In this document: positions 15,569-23,110 of the stretch, in pieces
Layout of the letters: each line of letters begins with the position of its first letter
How positions within the stretch are numbered: position 1 is the first letter of the stretch
Origin: Syntrophobacterales bacterium
GTDB taxonomy: Bacteria; Desulfobacterota; BSN033; WVXP01; G020346125
Assembly: GCA_020346125.1 (NCBI GenBank)
Contig: CP070774.1
Location: 1,123,745 to 1,158,012, forward strand
Direction: 5' to 3'
DNA: 34,268 bases
Notes under the pieces: model-generated
Seen by the model: only the letters and a program-made list of their open reading frames with translations
Database searches by the model: none
What the model was told of the DNA's origin: nothing
Made by a program: the position numbers and the translations under genes

Positions 15569-16108
15569 TCAGGATGGGGGAAGTTTACTCAGCACTTGGC
15601 CGCCTAGCCTCCTCAGGTTAAGGACATCCTCTCCGCGGATATCCACAAATTGAAGTCCATACTTATAACGGGATCCTCCGGCTACCACTCCAACGTCCCT
15701 CCAGACGACTTTACAAGTAGCCTTGAGCCCTATGGCCTCTGAATCCAAGATGAAGGGAACGAAAACATTCATTTTGGTTCCGACATCCATCCTCTCGTTC
15801 AGAAAGACCATCAATCCCCCTTCACTGGCGTTGGCGACGCCTCCCACATCAGTTCTCCCATTCTCCATAAGGGTATAATCGATCGGAAGATCGACGGGAA
15901 ACCTAGAATATCTGCGCCTCTCCGGTATGAACCTCTCCCCCCTGAGAAACCTGTCTAACTCCGACTTGAGGACCTTCCAGCCCTTCCCAACCTTTTTTGC
16001 CCGGATTTTTCCCTCGTAGACATACTTTAGGTAGGTTGGCCTGGAAATTCTCAGGTAATGGCAGGCTTCGCGGGTTGTGAACACGGTATGGGATTCCGAT
16101 TGGGTCAT
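15569..16108 (-). CDS. Excisionase-type HTH fused to a PilZ domain
   Basis: 179 residues. Residues about 8-58 form a MerR/excisionase-like HTH (FTTREACHYLRISRPTYLKY, then GKGWKVLKSELDRFLRG). Residues about 62-170 form a PilZ domain with RRYSR and NASEGG intact. The layout predicts a DNA-binding protein controlled by c-di-GMP. The HTH shares most of its residues with the separate protein at 21954, and the PilZ part resembles the one at 21260 in the same operon as that protein. Its ribosome site is weak. Sigma-54 site 4 lies 44 bases upstream. The fusion is read directly from an uninterrupted frame; regulation by c-di-GMP is inference. Confidence 0.92.
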   Translation of the reverse strand: MTQSESHTVFTTREACHYLRISRPTYLKYVYEGKIRAKKVGKGWKVLKSELDRFLRGERFIPERRRYSRFPVDLPIDYTLMENGRTDVGGVANASEGGLMVFLNERMDVGTKMNVFVPFILDSEAIGLKATCKVVWRDVGVVAGGSRYKYGLQFVDIRGEDVLNLRRLGGQVLSKLPPS

Positions 16109-16151
16109 TTATTTAGGCTCTTTTCCCGCCCGCTGTAATATACCGTTAACA

Positions 16152-16167
16152 GCATTTTCCATGCCAG
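16152..16167 (-). promoter_or_regulatory. Sigma-54 promoter, site 4
   Basis: - strand CTGGCATGGAAAATGC followed by T. The expected start is near 16140, with a leader of about 32 bases to the HTH-PilZ start. A perfect palindrome TGAAATTATTTCA (16285-16297) lies about 150 bases upstream of the start, a plausible activator site. No gene lies between 16168 and 16347. Confidence 0.75.
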
Positions 16168-16347
16168 GCCTGATTAAAGGGAAATAATTGATAATAAATT
16201 GAAATAAAGGGATATTTTTTCTTATTTCCTCGAGGCAGAAAGGATGGATGTTGAAATTTTTTCCTATTCTCCGAGTAAAAAGTATGAAATTATTTCAGAT
16301 TATTAAATGTCCTCCAAGCGGACCTGACCTTACTACTCGAGCAACTG

Positions 16348-18324
16348 TTAAATCGAGGGAATAACCCTATTCTCCCTAGCCCTCATCATTCTTAATCTCG
16401 GTTTTTTCGGAACGACCTCCCCCATGAGAAATGATCTCACCCTTCTCAGGATTCCCTTGAAATTGAGGCCGCATTTTCCCCTGAGAACTCCTTGGGGACC
16501 ATGTTCCAAGAATTGATCCGGTATTCCGAGGCGAAGCACCTCCACATATGAAAGCCCCTTCTCTTGAAGCAACTCCGTCACAGCACTTCCAAACCCTCCT
16601 GCGAGAACATTCTCCTCGATGGTAACGATTTTGCCTATTTTTTGGGCCATACCGCACAATAACGGACTATCAAGGGGTTTAATGAAACGGGGATTGATCA
16701 CCGCGGCATAGATGCCCTCTTCCCGCAGTTCCCTTGCAACCTCACAAGCCCGATAAACCATGGAGCCCACCGGGAGCATAAGGAGATCATCCCCATCAGC
16801 TAATACCTCCCCCTTTCCCATCTCCAAAACCATCAATGTTTCGTCCATCGTTATCCCCTCTCCCTTTCCCTTGGGATAACGAATAGCAACGGGTTGGGAC
16901 AACTGGATTGCTGTATTGAGCATGTGTTGAAATTCGTTCTCATCCTTAGGAGCCATAAGAATCAGATTGGGAATGTGGCGTAAATAGGAGATATCGAAAA
17001 GGCCGTGATGGGTGGGACCATCTTCTCCGACAATCCCGCTTCGATCCAATGCAAATACTACCGGGAGCCTCGGTAGACAAACATCGTGGACAATCTGGTC
17101 ATAAGCCCTCTGAAAAAAGGTTGAATAAATGGCGACAACCGGCCTAAACCCTTCTGAGGCCAAGCCCGCTGCAAAGGTGACGGCGTGTTGCTCAGCGATT
17201 CCCGTATCGAATATGCGATTCGGGAATTCCCTGGCGTAGACATCAAGGCCAGTCCCGTTTTGCATGGCAGCGGTGATAGCGACGATCCTGGGATTGGTAT
17301 GCGCTAGCTTCACCATGGTCTCTCCGAATACGCGGCTGTAACTTATGGGGGTGGTCGCCTCGTTATTTTGCCTTCCCGTTTCTATGTTAAAAGGGGCCAC
17401 TCCATGGAAGGAGGGCGGATCGAGTTCTGCCGGCCCATACCCCTTTCCCTTTTTTGTAATCACATGGATCAATATGGGACGGTGCCATTCTTTCACGTTT
17501 CTAAAGGTCTCAATAAGATGGTCAATATGATGACCGTCAATAGGACCCACATATTTAAATCCAAGTTCTTCGAACAATATGCCAGGTGTCAAGAACCCCT
17601 TAAATGACTCCTCCGCCTGTTTGATTATTCTTACCATGGAGTTACCGATCCCGGGGATGGTCTGAAGGAGGGACTTCAATTGCTGTCGGAATCGGTTGAC
17701 CAATTGGCCGGTCATTATTCGGTTCAAATAAGCTGAGAGCGCTCCCACATTAGGGGAAATGGACATCTCATTGTCATTGAGTACCACGATGAGATCCTTT
17801 TCCAGGTGCCCCGCCTGGTTCAAGCCCTCAAAGGCCAAGCCTGCAGTCATGGAGCCATCTCCAATCACGGCAATAACCCTATTACCATCGCCCTTAAGGG
17901 ATTTAGCTACGGACATTCCCAGAGCGGCAGAAATGGAGGTACTGCTATGTCCGGTATTGAATGCGTCGTGGGGACTCTCCTCCCTTTTGGGGAAACCGCT
18001 CAAGCCATCATACTGCCTCAACGTATGAAAGGAAGCCCTTCTCCCCGTTAAGAGCTTATGAGGATAGCACTGATGTCCCACATCCCAAATTATTTTATCC
18101 CAAGGGGAATCAAAGACATAATGAAGGGCGATGGTCAGTTCCACAACACCCAAATTCGAGGCCAGATGCCCTCCAGTGATGGAAACGGTTTGAATGATTT
18201 CCTCCTTGATCTCCTCAGCTAGGTGGTATCGTTCGCCTCTGCTCAATTTCCTCAAGTCTTGAGGACTATGGATCTTCTTTAAAAGGTTTTGTTCTCCCTT
18301 TCGCTCCACCCCCAGCACCCCCAT
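16348..18324 (-). CDS. dxs: 1-deoxy-D-xylulose-5-phosphate synthase (second copy)
   Basis: 658 residues, complete. DXS condenses pyruvate and GAP to DXP, the first step of the MEP pathway. Thiamine-diphosphate motifs are intact: H53 (GGHLASNLG), DVGHQ with H84, GHSST (125-129), GDGSMT (155-160) paired with NDN (183-185), and the [10 protein letters not shown] segment of the pyrimidine domain. It has a basic C-terminal extension of about 25 residues. It starts four bases after the stop of a PilZ gene and has no strong ribosome site of its own, so it is probably translated by coupling and transcribed from sigma-54 site 5. It is clearly diverged from the other dxs at 32829, which sits in the standard dxs-tlyA context. 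Confidence 0.96.
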   Translation of the reverse strand: MGVLGVERKGEQNLLKKIHSPQDLRKLSRGERYHLAEEIKEEIIQTVSITGGHLASNLGVVELTIALHYVFDSPWDKIIWDVGHQCYPHKLLTGRRASFHTLRQYDGLSGFPKREESPHDAFNTGHSSTSISAALGMSVAKSLKGDGNRVIAVIGDGSMTAGLAFEGLNQAGHLEKDLIVVLNDNEMSISPNVGALSAYLNRIMTGQLVNRFRQQLKSLLQTIPGIGNSMVRIIKQAEESFKGFLTPGILFEELGFKYVGPIDGHHIDHLIETFRNVKEWHRPILIHVITKKGKGYGPAELDPPSFHGVAPFNIETGRQNNEATTPISYSRVFGETMVKLAHTNPRIVAITAAMQNGTGLDVYAREFPNRIFDTGIAEQHAVTFAAGLASEGFRPVVAIYSTFFQRAYDQIVHDVCLPRLPVVFALDRSGIVGEDGPTHHGLFDISYLRHIPNLILMAPKDENEFQHMLNTAIQLSQPVAIRYPKGKGEGITMDETLMVLEMGKGEVLADGDDLLMLPVGSMVYRACEVARELREEGIYAAVINPRFIKPLDSPLLCGMAQKIGKIVTIEENVLAGGFGSAVTELLQEKGLSYVEVLRLGIPDQFLEHGPQGVLRGKCGLNFKGILRRVRSFLMGEVVPKKPRLRMMRARENRVIPSI

Positions 18325-18328
18325 CTAT

Positions 18329-18700
18329 TCAGACCATCTGGTCCTCTGTATATGTCTTCAGTCGCTTCAATTTCGATATGTCATCTTTATTGATCTCGAG
18401 AAATTTGAGCCCATATTGATAACCCGGAAAATCCGATACTAATCCCACGTCCTTCCAGATGATCTGGCATCGTGCCTTGATCTCTGTGAGTTGGTAGCCA
18501 AGGTTAAACAGCATGGAAACAACCACCTTCGTCCCGGTATTCATGCTCTGCTCAAAACAGACCATCAGTCCCCCCTCACTGGCATTGACGGCTTTTCCCA
18601 CAAAGCTTCTGCTTCCATCCTCGCAATGGTAATCAATGGGAAAATCGATGGGGAACCTGGGATGTCTTCTTCGCTCATAAAGTCGAATCTGGTCTTCCAT
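18329..18700 (-). CDS. PilZ-domain protein, co-transcribed with dxs
   Basis: 123 residues, almost entirely one PilZ domain with RRHPR and NASEGG intact. The C terminus is a lysine-rich helix (LKRLKTY). GGAGGG lies close before the ATG at 18700. Its TGA is four bases before the dxs start, so the two genes form an operon behind sigma-54 site 5. A direct link between c-di-GMP and isoprenoid synthesis is suggested by position only. It belongs to the main PilZ subfamily of this region. Confidence 0.93.
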   Translation of the reverse strand: MEDQIRLYERRRHPRFPIDFPIDYHCEDGSRSFVGKAVNASEGGLMVCFEQSMNTGTKVVVSMLFNLGYQLTEIKARCQIIWKDVGLVSDFPGYQYGLKFLEINKDDISKLKRLKTYTEDQMV

Positions 18701-18840
18701 ACGCCCTCCAATTTAGGATCGGTTTCGGTCTTGCTTTCTTTCGGCCGAGAAACCAGATAAGACTCAGCATTAGGATCTGTTTGGGGATAAAGATGCGGTG
18801 ATGTTGCTGTATGATTTCCTTGCCCCCAATGGGCAGTTTT

Positions 18841-18856
18841 GCATTTTTTGTGCCAA
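18841..18856 (-). promoter_or_regulatory. Sigma-54 promoter, site 5 (PilZ-dxs)
   Basis: - strand TTGGCACAAAAAATGC followed by A. TGGCAC matches the consensus fully. The expected start is near 18830 with a leader of about 130 bases. The stretch 18857-19127 upstream holds no gene; a + strand AAGGAGG followed by a 17-codon frame near 18965-19034 is probably chance. Confidence 0.75.
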
Positions 18857-19127
18857 AAACTCGGCAAACGGAGCCCATCGATCCATATCTTCAGTCCAAT
18901 AAGACCTATCGGTAATGAGAGGGACTTCTCCTGCTTTTTCGATTTATGTAATTCTTAGATTAAGGAGGCAAGGAAGTACAATGAGAAATATCTTGAATGG
19001 AAAGGGCCTAAAGATAATGGCATTCGTGAGGTAAATCAATATGGCCACGAATTACATGTTTACGTATTGGAATGAGCTTATATGATGGCAAAGGAAAAAG
19101 CTAAATTCCAATTCCCCGGGGATGGAT

Positions 19128-19502
19128 TTAGGATTGGATCGCTAAATCTGCTTGGAGCTTCTTCAATTTGTGCAGGTCTTCATCGGCAATTTTCAAGAAC
19201 TTCAACCCATACTTGTATCGACCCCAACCCTCTTCTAATCCAGCATCTTTCCACATTACCTGGGATAAAGCTTTAACTCCGGTAAGCTCGAATCCCATGG
19301 AGAAAAGAAGGGCAACATAGAGTTTCGTTCCGATTTTCATTCGCTCTTGCATATATACCATCAAACCTCCTTCACTGGCATTGCCCGCTATGCCAGCCTT
19401 AAGCCGCTTCCTTTCTAGCCGGGCATAATCCAATGGTAACTCTATCGTAAATCGCTGAAACCTCCTCCTCTCCATATCTGAAATATCGATCCTCTCTTCC
19501 AT
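19128..19502 (-). CDS. PilZ-domain protein
   Basis: 124 residues with RRFQR and NASEGG intact and the subfamily end GRYKYGLKFLKI plus a basic helix. The start at 19502 is the third of three adjacent start codons (GTG ATG ATG) and is preferred because GGAGG lies six bases before it. It follows the putative lipoprotein gene by about 27 bases and is probably transcribed with it from the sigma-70-type promoter at 20236-20264, not from a sigma-54 site. Confidence 0.92.
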   Translation of the reverse strand: MEERIDISDMERRRFQRFTIELPLDYARLERKRLKAGIAGNASEGGLMVYMQERMKIGTKLYVALLFSMGFELTGVKALSQVMWKDAGLEEGWGRYKYGLKFLKIADEDLHKLKKLQADLAIQS

Positions 19503-19529
19503 CATCACCCTCCCTCAGTAGCCTGGAAT

Positions 19530-20024
19530 TCACCGATAGCGGATAGCAAGACCCCGTAGGAGAACCTTCTCCTCCTCTGTTTCAGGACTGGATATGTCCA
19601 ATGGTTGATGTCTGGCTTTCCTCTTTATGGGTTCGGAAAAAACCCCGGGGACCAGCATCTCAACTGCTTCCTTCTTAAAGCCAATAATGGCATCTGCTCC
19701 AAGTCCTTGGGACACTTCCTTCATCCGATTTACCATCTCCTCATTACTAAGCTCAGGTGAGAAAGTAATCTTCAATTCCCCGATAATAGTGTAAGGCTTA
19801 TCCACATCTTGGGAAAATACTTCCACCCTCGGTGTTTGGGGAAAAGTTTCTTTCGTAAATCTGGTAAAGTTAACGGCTTCATATGGGCCTTCAGAGGCAC
19901 AACCTACAAAGTGGAGGACAAGCCATAAGACTAAAAATGGTCTCATTTCATTATAAAAGAACGGAATAGAGGGCAAAATGCCTATCCAGCGAGGATGTCG
20001 AGTTTTTAACCTACTATATCTCAT
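19530..20024 (-). CDS. Putative lipoprotein
   Basis: 164 residues from ATG 20024 (GGAGGT 11 bases upstream), or 138 from ATG 19946 (no ribosome site). Either way a hydrophobic segment FLVLWLVLHFVGC ends in a lipobox-like Cys, so the mature protein is probably lipid-anchored outside the inner membrane. Residues after the Cys include YTIIGELK and a helix ending QGLGADAIIGF, a pattern shared with YbjQ/RcsF-type domains (weak). The long N-region of the 20024 form is unusual for a lipoprotein signal, so the true start is open. It overlaps a small upstream frame by 11 bases and precedes a PilZ gene. Confidence 0.65.
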   Translation of the reverse strand: MRYSRLKTRHPRWIGILPSIPFFYNEMRPFLVLWLVLHFVGCASEGPYEAVNFTRFTKETFPQTPRVEVFSQDVDKPYTIIGELKITFSPELSNEEMVNRMKEVSQGLGADAIIGFKKEAVEMLVPGVFSEPIKRKARHQPLDISSPETEEEKVLLRGLAIRYR

Positions 20025-20112
20025 GAGAAAGGGGGACCTCCTTAAGCTTCCTCTCCCAGAATGGACAAGGCCGTCCCTCTTGAATCAATATTTCCCTCAT
20101 ATTATTCAACAT
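20014..20112 (-). CDS. Small 32-residue ORF, possibly a frameshifted remnant
   Basis: It encodes MLNNMREILIQEGRPCPFWE and 12 more residues ending PLSHEI, with natural-looking composition. Its stop overlaps the start of the lipoprotein gene. The ATG has no ribosome site. Coding-like sequence continues upstream (LQILDDED) to a stop. A well-placed ATG at 20196 (CAGGAG nine bases upstream) opens only after a one-base shift, and a second shift is then needed to reach this frame. It is therefore either a short coupled ORF or what remains of a gene spanning 20014-20196. Confidence 0.35.
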   Translation of the reverse strand: MLNNMREILIQEGRPCPFWERKLKEVPLSHEI

Positions 20113-20235
20113 ATCTTCATCATCGAGAATCTGTAAAACGATATTAGAATGGGATTTTCAATTATATCCCCTATAAGGAAAGCTGCTTTAACTCATGAAC
20201 TTACTCTCCTGCTCCTCCTTATAAATTGAACCTCA

Positions 20236-20264
20236 ACTTTACAAGAAATGAATCTATTAGTCAA
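20236..20264 (-). promoter_or_regulatory. Sigma-70-type promoter for lipoprotein-PilZ unit
   Basis: - strand TTGACT (20264-20259), 17 bases, TAAAGT (20241-20236). The -35 overlaps the stop codon of the upstream PilZ gene. The expected start is near 20229. Confidence 0.5.
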
Positions 20265-20608
20265 GCATTTTTCTCCCCTTTCATTCGGGATTGAACGATT
20301 TCCTTTAGAACCTTACGGGCAGCCGGGGATATCTTTTTGTATTGGATCCCCATTCCCGAATGGGTTCCCTCCACGACCCAAACCACCTCTCCTATGATCA
20401 CTATAGGTTTGGCATGATTCGGGAAGGAAAATTCCAGGGGAATTTCCGTCCTGGGGGGCAACAACTCATCCGTCTCGACAAAACATCCTCCTTCGCTGAT
20501 ATTATCCGTAAACCGATGGAGATATGAATCAATCTTTTGGTAACCCACCTCTATCCGTAACTTCACTCTAGGGTGTTCCCTCCTCTCCTCTGCTTTAGAT
20601 GCCTTCAT
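20261..20608 (-). CDS. PilZ-domain protein (TIGR02266-like)
   Basis: 115 residues, compact PilZ domain with ERREHPR and NISEGG intact, then PPRTEIPLEFSFP and the end GMGIQYKKISP with a C-terminal helix. This is the subtype abundant in myxobacteria and their relatives, different from the main subfamily here. GGGGGG precedes the ATG. It begins 38 bases after the stop of the PilZ gene at 20647, so two unlike PilZ proteins are probably made from one transcript. Confidence 0.92.
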   Translation of the reverse strand: MKASKAEERREHPRVKLRIEVGYQKIDSYLHRFTDNISEGGCFVETDELLPPRTEIPLEFSFPNHAKPIVIIGEVVWVVEGTHSGMGIQYKKISPAARKVLKEIVQSRMKGEKNA

Positions 20609-20646
20609 AACGCCCCCCTTTCCAAGGTATTACTCATATACGTCAG

Positions 20647-21090
20647 CTATTTCACATGCTGGATGAAATGGTTCCACTTCTCCCTCTCCCCGGGGGCCAT
20701 CTCCTCGAGAAAAACCCCAATCTTTACACGGTACATCTTATTGGTTGCCTTCAACTCGCTCCAAATCACCTTACCCAAGGCGATTACCTTCCCCTTGCGC
20801 GATAGTAAGTCAATTTCCACTTCCAACTGCCGTTCTTTCATCACCAGAAAGGGCAATACCTTTACCCTCTTGCCACCGTTCGATTCTGAGAAAGTCATCA
20901 CGCCTTCCTGCACTTCGGCATCTGTCTCAATGCATAAACCATCATAAGAAACGTCCCATGTTCTTCCCGCTATGAGCATCGAACTCTGTTCCTTGCTCCA
21001 AAGGTCCACAATTTTAAAGTGGACCTCCAAGGGCACATGGAGCCGGGTAAACAAACGCCGCTCAACGGCGCCGATCTTTTTCGCCCTCAT
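20647..21090 (-). CDS. PilZ-domain protein, long-loop subtype
   Basis: 147 residues. RLFTR follows ERR, and DxSxxG is present as DVSYDG. A longer insertion (about 65-90, FSESNGGKRVKVLPF) precedes the last strands, which end in KVIWSELKATNKMYRVKIGVF and a helix. The only close relative in the window is the protein at 27661, which shares the same insert and the C-terminal WxxF pattern. Its promoter was not found; the terminator of the preceding unit (21163-21241) ends about 70 bases upstream, so it should start its own transcript. Confidence 0.9.
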   Translation of the reverse strand: MRAKKIGAVERRLFTRLHVPLEVHFKIVDLWSKEQSSMLIAGRTWDVSYDGLCIETDAEVQEGVMTFSESNGGKRVKVLPFLVMKERQLEVEIDLLSRKGKVIALGKVIWSELKATNKMYRVKIGVFLEEMAPGEREKWNHFIQHVK

Positions 21091-21162
21091 CTCCCCATTC
21101 CTCTTGAAACGTTATCTCAAGTGTGAGTCTCATAGCGAGTAAATACGCCCTTTTCCTTCCCC

Positions 21163-21241
21163 AAAAAAACCAGCTCTATAGATTTACCGTTGTATAATCT
21201 TGGGCTCCTATTCCCCCCAGGATAGGTAAAAATAGAGCTGG
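21163..21241 (-). terminator. Branched intrinsic terminator
   Basis: - strand CCAGCTCTAT (21241-21232) pairs perfectly with ATAGAGCTGG (21179-21170), and TTTTTTT follows. The intervening 52 bases contain an inner hairpin CCTAT/ATAGG. It lies 18 bases after the PilZ stop at 21260 and closes the HTH - 70aa - PilZ operon. Confidence 0.8.
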
Positions 21242-21259
21242 CGGTTAATTTCTTTCAGT

Positions 21260-21661
21260 CTACGCGGCAAGGCTATCGAGCAACCATTTCAATTTAGAAA
21301 AGTCCTCCTTCCCAATGTTCACGAATTTCAATCCATACTTAAACTCGCCCCAATCCCCGGGCCCTCTAATATCCGCCCAAACGATTTCCGCCATTAACCG
21401 TATAGGCGTGAGACGAAATCCATGGGAAAAGAAAACTTCGATCTTGAGCTTGGCACCAATGGGGAACCTCTCCTGCAAATAGACGAGAAGTCCTCCTTCG
21501 CTGGCATCGTGGGCAATTCCTCCCTGCTTTTTACGTACCTTCACCTCGGAATATTTCATGGGGAGGTCGACGTTGAACCTGGGAAATCTCCTCTTCTCAA
21601 TGCAAACAACCCCTGATTTTCCCTCTAAATCTTCCTTCTTTTTCTCTTCACTCATAGACAT
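21260..21661 (-). CDS. PilZ-domain protein in an operon with a separate HTH protein
   Basis: 133 residues. The first 20 are charged and variable, then a PilZ domain with RRFPR and DASEGG intact and the subfamily end FKYGLKFVNI. Two ATGs (21661 and 21655) are possible; GGGT lies seven bases before the second. It is the third gene of the unit HTH (21954) - 70 aa (21745) - PilZ, read from sigma-54 site 6 and closed by the terminator at 21163-21241. The same HTH type is fused to PilZ at 15569, so a working partnership between this protein and the HTH protein is likely. Confidence 0.92.
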   Translation of the reverse strand: MSMSEEKKKEDLEGKSGVVCIEKRRFPRFNVDLPMKYSEVKVRKKQGGIAHDASEGGLLVYLQERFPIGAKLKIEVFFSHGFRLTPIRLMAEIVWADIRGPGDWGEFKYGLKFVNIGKEDFSKLKWLLDSLAA

Positions 21662-21744
21662 TACCCGTAAAGATCTCTTGTTGGTATTCCTTCAATTATT
21701 ATTCTACCCACTGGACGGATCATCTCATCGCGACACATACCCTT

Positions 21745-21957
21745 TCACATGACTTCGTAAATATCTTCGAATATTTTTTCATTCCAGTCAACTAAATCTT
21801 TCTCGTCTTTGGCTTTACTACCGGACTGGTATCGTTCCCATTTTCCTTTACTCCCTTTATTTAACATCATCCCCAACCTCGAATGGATAAGGAAGGGATT
21901 TGAGTCATTGAGATGCTGGCGTTGTGCAGGCGAAAGTGGATGCCGTGAATGATTCAT
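21745..21957 (-). CDS. 70-residue protein coupled to the HTH gene
   Basis: The ATG overlaps the TGA of the HTH gene (ATGA) and follows GAGGGGAG by four bases, a strong sign of translational coupling. The protein is hydrophilic: a His/Arg/Ser-rich start, a central basic part (NKGSKGKWERYQSGSKAK) and an acidic end (DLVDWNEKIFEDIYEVM). No family is recognised. Its place between the HTH and PilZ genes suggests an adaptor or antagonist, which is inference. Confidence 0.55.
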   Translation of the reverse strand: MNHSRHPLSPAQRQHLNDSNPFLIHSRLGMMLNKGSKGKWERYQSGSKAKDEKDLVDWNEKIFEDIYEVM

Positions 21958-22154
21958 TGATCTCCCCTCAGGAAACGATCCAGCTCCGATTTGAGCACTT
22001 TCCAACCTTTGCCAGCCTTTATGGCCTTAATTCTCCCCTCCCGAATATATTTGAAATAAGTCGGTTTCGTAATACGAAGGTAAAAACAGGATTCCTTGGT
22101 TGTCAGTACCTGATCTTCTATGCTGTAATTATTTTTCTTCGTCATATTCACCAT
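21954..22154 (-). CDS. Excisionase-type HTH DNA-binding protein
   Basis: 66 residues. A winged MerR/excisionase-like HTH: LTTKESCFYLRITKPTYFKY then a basic wing and GKGWKVLKSELDRFLRG. It is nearly the same as the N-terminal domain of the HTH-PilZ fusion at 15569, with identical GKGWKVLKSELDRFLRG. The in-frame start further upstream (22220) lies ahead of the promoter and is rejected; ATG 22154 or 22145 is used. Despite the family name, a transcription-factor role is more likely than excision, because the operon contains PilZ and no recombinase. Confidence 0.85.
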   Translation of the reverse strand: MVNMTKKNNYSIEDQVLTTKESCFYLRITKPTYFKYIREGRIKAIKAGKGWKVLKSELDRFLRGDQ

Positions 22155-22185
22155 GATTAAAAAAAGGGGTATCTTTATCAATTCT

Positions 22186-22201
22186 GCATTTTTTATGCCA
22201 A
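22186..22201 (-). promoter_or_regulatory. Sigma-54 promoter, site 6 (HTH-70aa-PilZ)
   Basis: - strand TTGGCATAAAAAATGC followed by A. The expected start is near 22174, only about 20 bases before ATG 22154, which fixes the HTH start downstream. The gap 22202-22466 is AT-rich and holds no gene. Confidence 0.75.
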
Positions 22202-22353
22202 TGGAAGTAAGGCAGGTCATGAAGTGCTCTTGTTTAACTTTCTGATATTATTAATGAAATTTTATACTACATCTCTAAAAAGGTGCAAGTTGTTCATGAG
22301 AATTGACTTTTTTTCATAGTGGGGGAAAGCCTCTGAAGGAGAAGAGGGAAAGT

Positions 22354-22379
22354 AAAAAAGAGCCTAAATGCTTATTAGG
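22354..22379 (-). terminator. Weak terminator after DUF4124 gene
   Basis: - strand CCTAA pairs with TTAGG over a 7-base loop, then CTC and TTTTTT. It lies about 90 bases after the stop at 22467. The stem is short. Confidence 0.35.
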
Positions 22380-22466
22380 AGGTGAGAAAAAAGGATGGAC
22401 TGATACCAAGAGGGGTCGATTTTCCTCAAAAAATTGATTCCTTTCGGCACCAAATCCATGTGGCCT

Positions 22467-23009
22467 CTATGGCCGGAGCCACGACGGGTCAGCTCCTGCC
22501 ATCCTCGCCTCATCCAATAAGATGTCATTCAGCATGTGTTTCGCTTCGTCTATCTGGGCCCTATATTGCTCGTCTTCCTTCTGGAGGCGTTTAATCTTTC
22601 TCCGGAACCTTCGCCTCTTTCCATCGTTGCGGGCCTTTTCCAGAACCTCCCTTGCTTCTTCGACCTCCTTGGTAATCCTTTGGTGTTGAGAAGTCGCATT
22701 CTCTAGTTGCAACCACCACTTGGAGGCCCTGTCCCTCCACCAGGATTTCCTTCGTCCAAAACGATCCGTAGGCTCCCTTTGGACCCGTCGCTTCGGCGAT
22801 TTCCCTTCATCGAGGGGTTTTCGGCCTTCCTCCTTAATGATTTTTTTCTCCTCAAGCCGATCCCAATATATCTCCGGTACGTTTGCCGGATCATCAGTAA
22901 AATGGACTGTTCCCGAATCGTCAACCCATTTATATACTTGGGCATGTGAGAAGGAGACTACCAAAAGGCAATAAAGCCCAAGGAGGATTTGGAGAGATCT
23001 CATATTCAT
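22467..23009 (-). CDS. Secreted DUF4124 coiled-coil protein
   Basis: 180 residues. An N-terminal signal peptide (LQILLGLYCLLVVSFSHAQ) is followed by a DUF4124 domain with its hallmark VYKWVDDSGTVHFTDDP, then a basic linker and a long charged coiled coil (about 95-170). It is predicted to be periplasmic; the function of DUF4124 is unknown. It is a paralogue of the protein at 26396, which has the same order of parts and a similar end (PEEAERAGAPAEWVK there, LDEARMAGADPSWLRP here). A sigma-70-type promoter lies at 23082-23110 and a nine-codon leader ORF just ahead of the start. Confidence 0.88.
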   Translation of the reverse strand: MNMRSLQILLGLYCLLVVSFSHAQVYKWVDDSGTVHFTDDPANVPEIYWDRLEEKKIIKEEGRKPLDEGKSPKRRVQREPTDRFGRRKSWWRDRASKWWLQLENATSQHQRITKEVEEAREVLEKARNDGKRRRFRRKIKRLQKEDEQYRAQIDEAKHMLNDILLDEARMAGADPSWLRP

Positions 23010-23013
23010 ATCG

Positions 23014-23043
23014 TTACCCGAGTTTTAGGGGAATTTGGCTCAT
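23014..23043 (-). CDS. Possible 9-residue leader ORF
   Basis: It encodes MSQIPLKLG, with AAAGGAGG seven bases before the ATG, a better ribosome site than that of the DUF4124 gene, whose ATG lies four bases after this stop. It could feed ribosomes to the main gene by re-initiation. Confidence 0.3.
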   Translation of the reverse strand: MSQIPLKLG

Positions 23044-23081
23044 TCGCCTTCCTCCTTTGGCTCATCCTTTTTTCTTTTTTC

Positions 23082-23110
23082 ACTTTACCCTCTCCATCGC
23101 CAATCGTCAA
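23082..23110 (-). promoter_or_regulatory. Sigma-70-type promoter for DUF4124 gene
   Basis: - strand TTGACG (23110-23105), 17 bases, TAAAGT (23087-23082). The expected start is near 23075. Confidence 0.45.

Noticed and set aside
18737-18752. Second sigma-54-like match before the PilZ-dxs unit
   Set aside because: Spacing fits, but the -24 part is CGGCC and the -12 part AAGC. The site at 18841 is far better.
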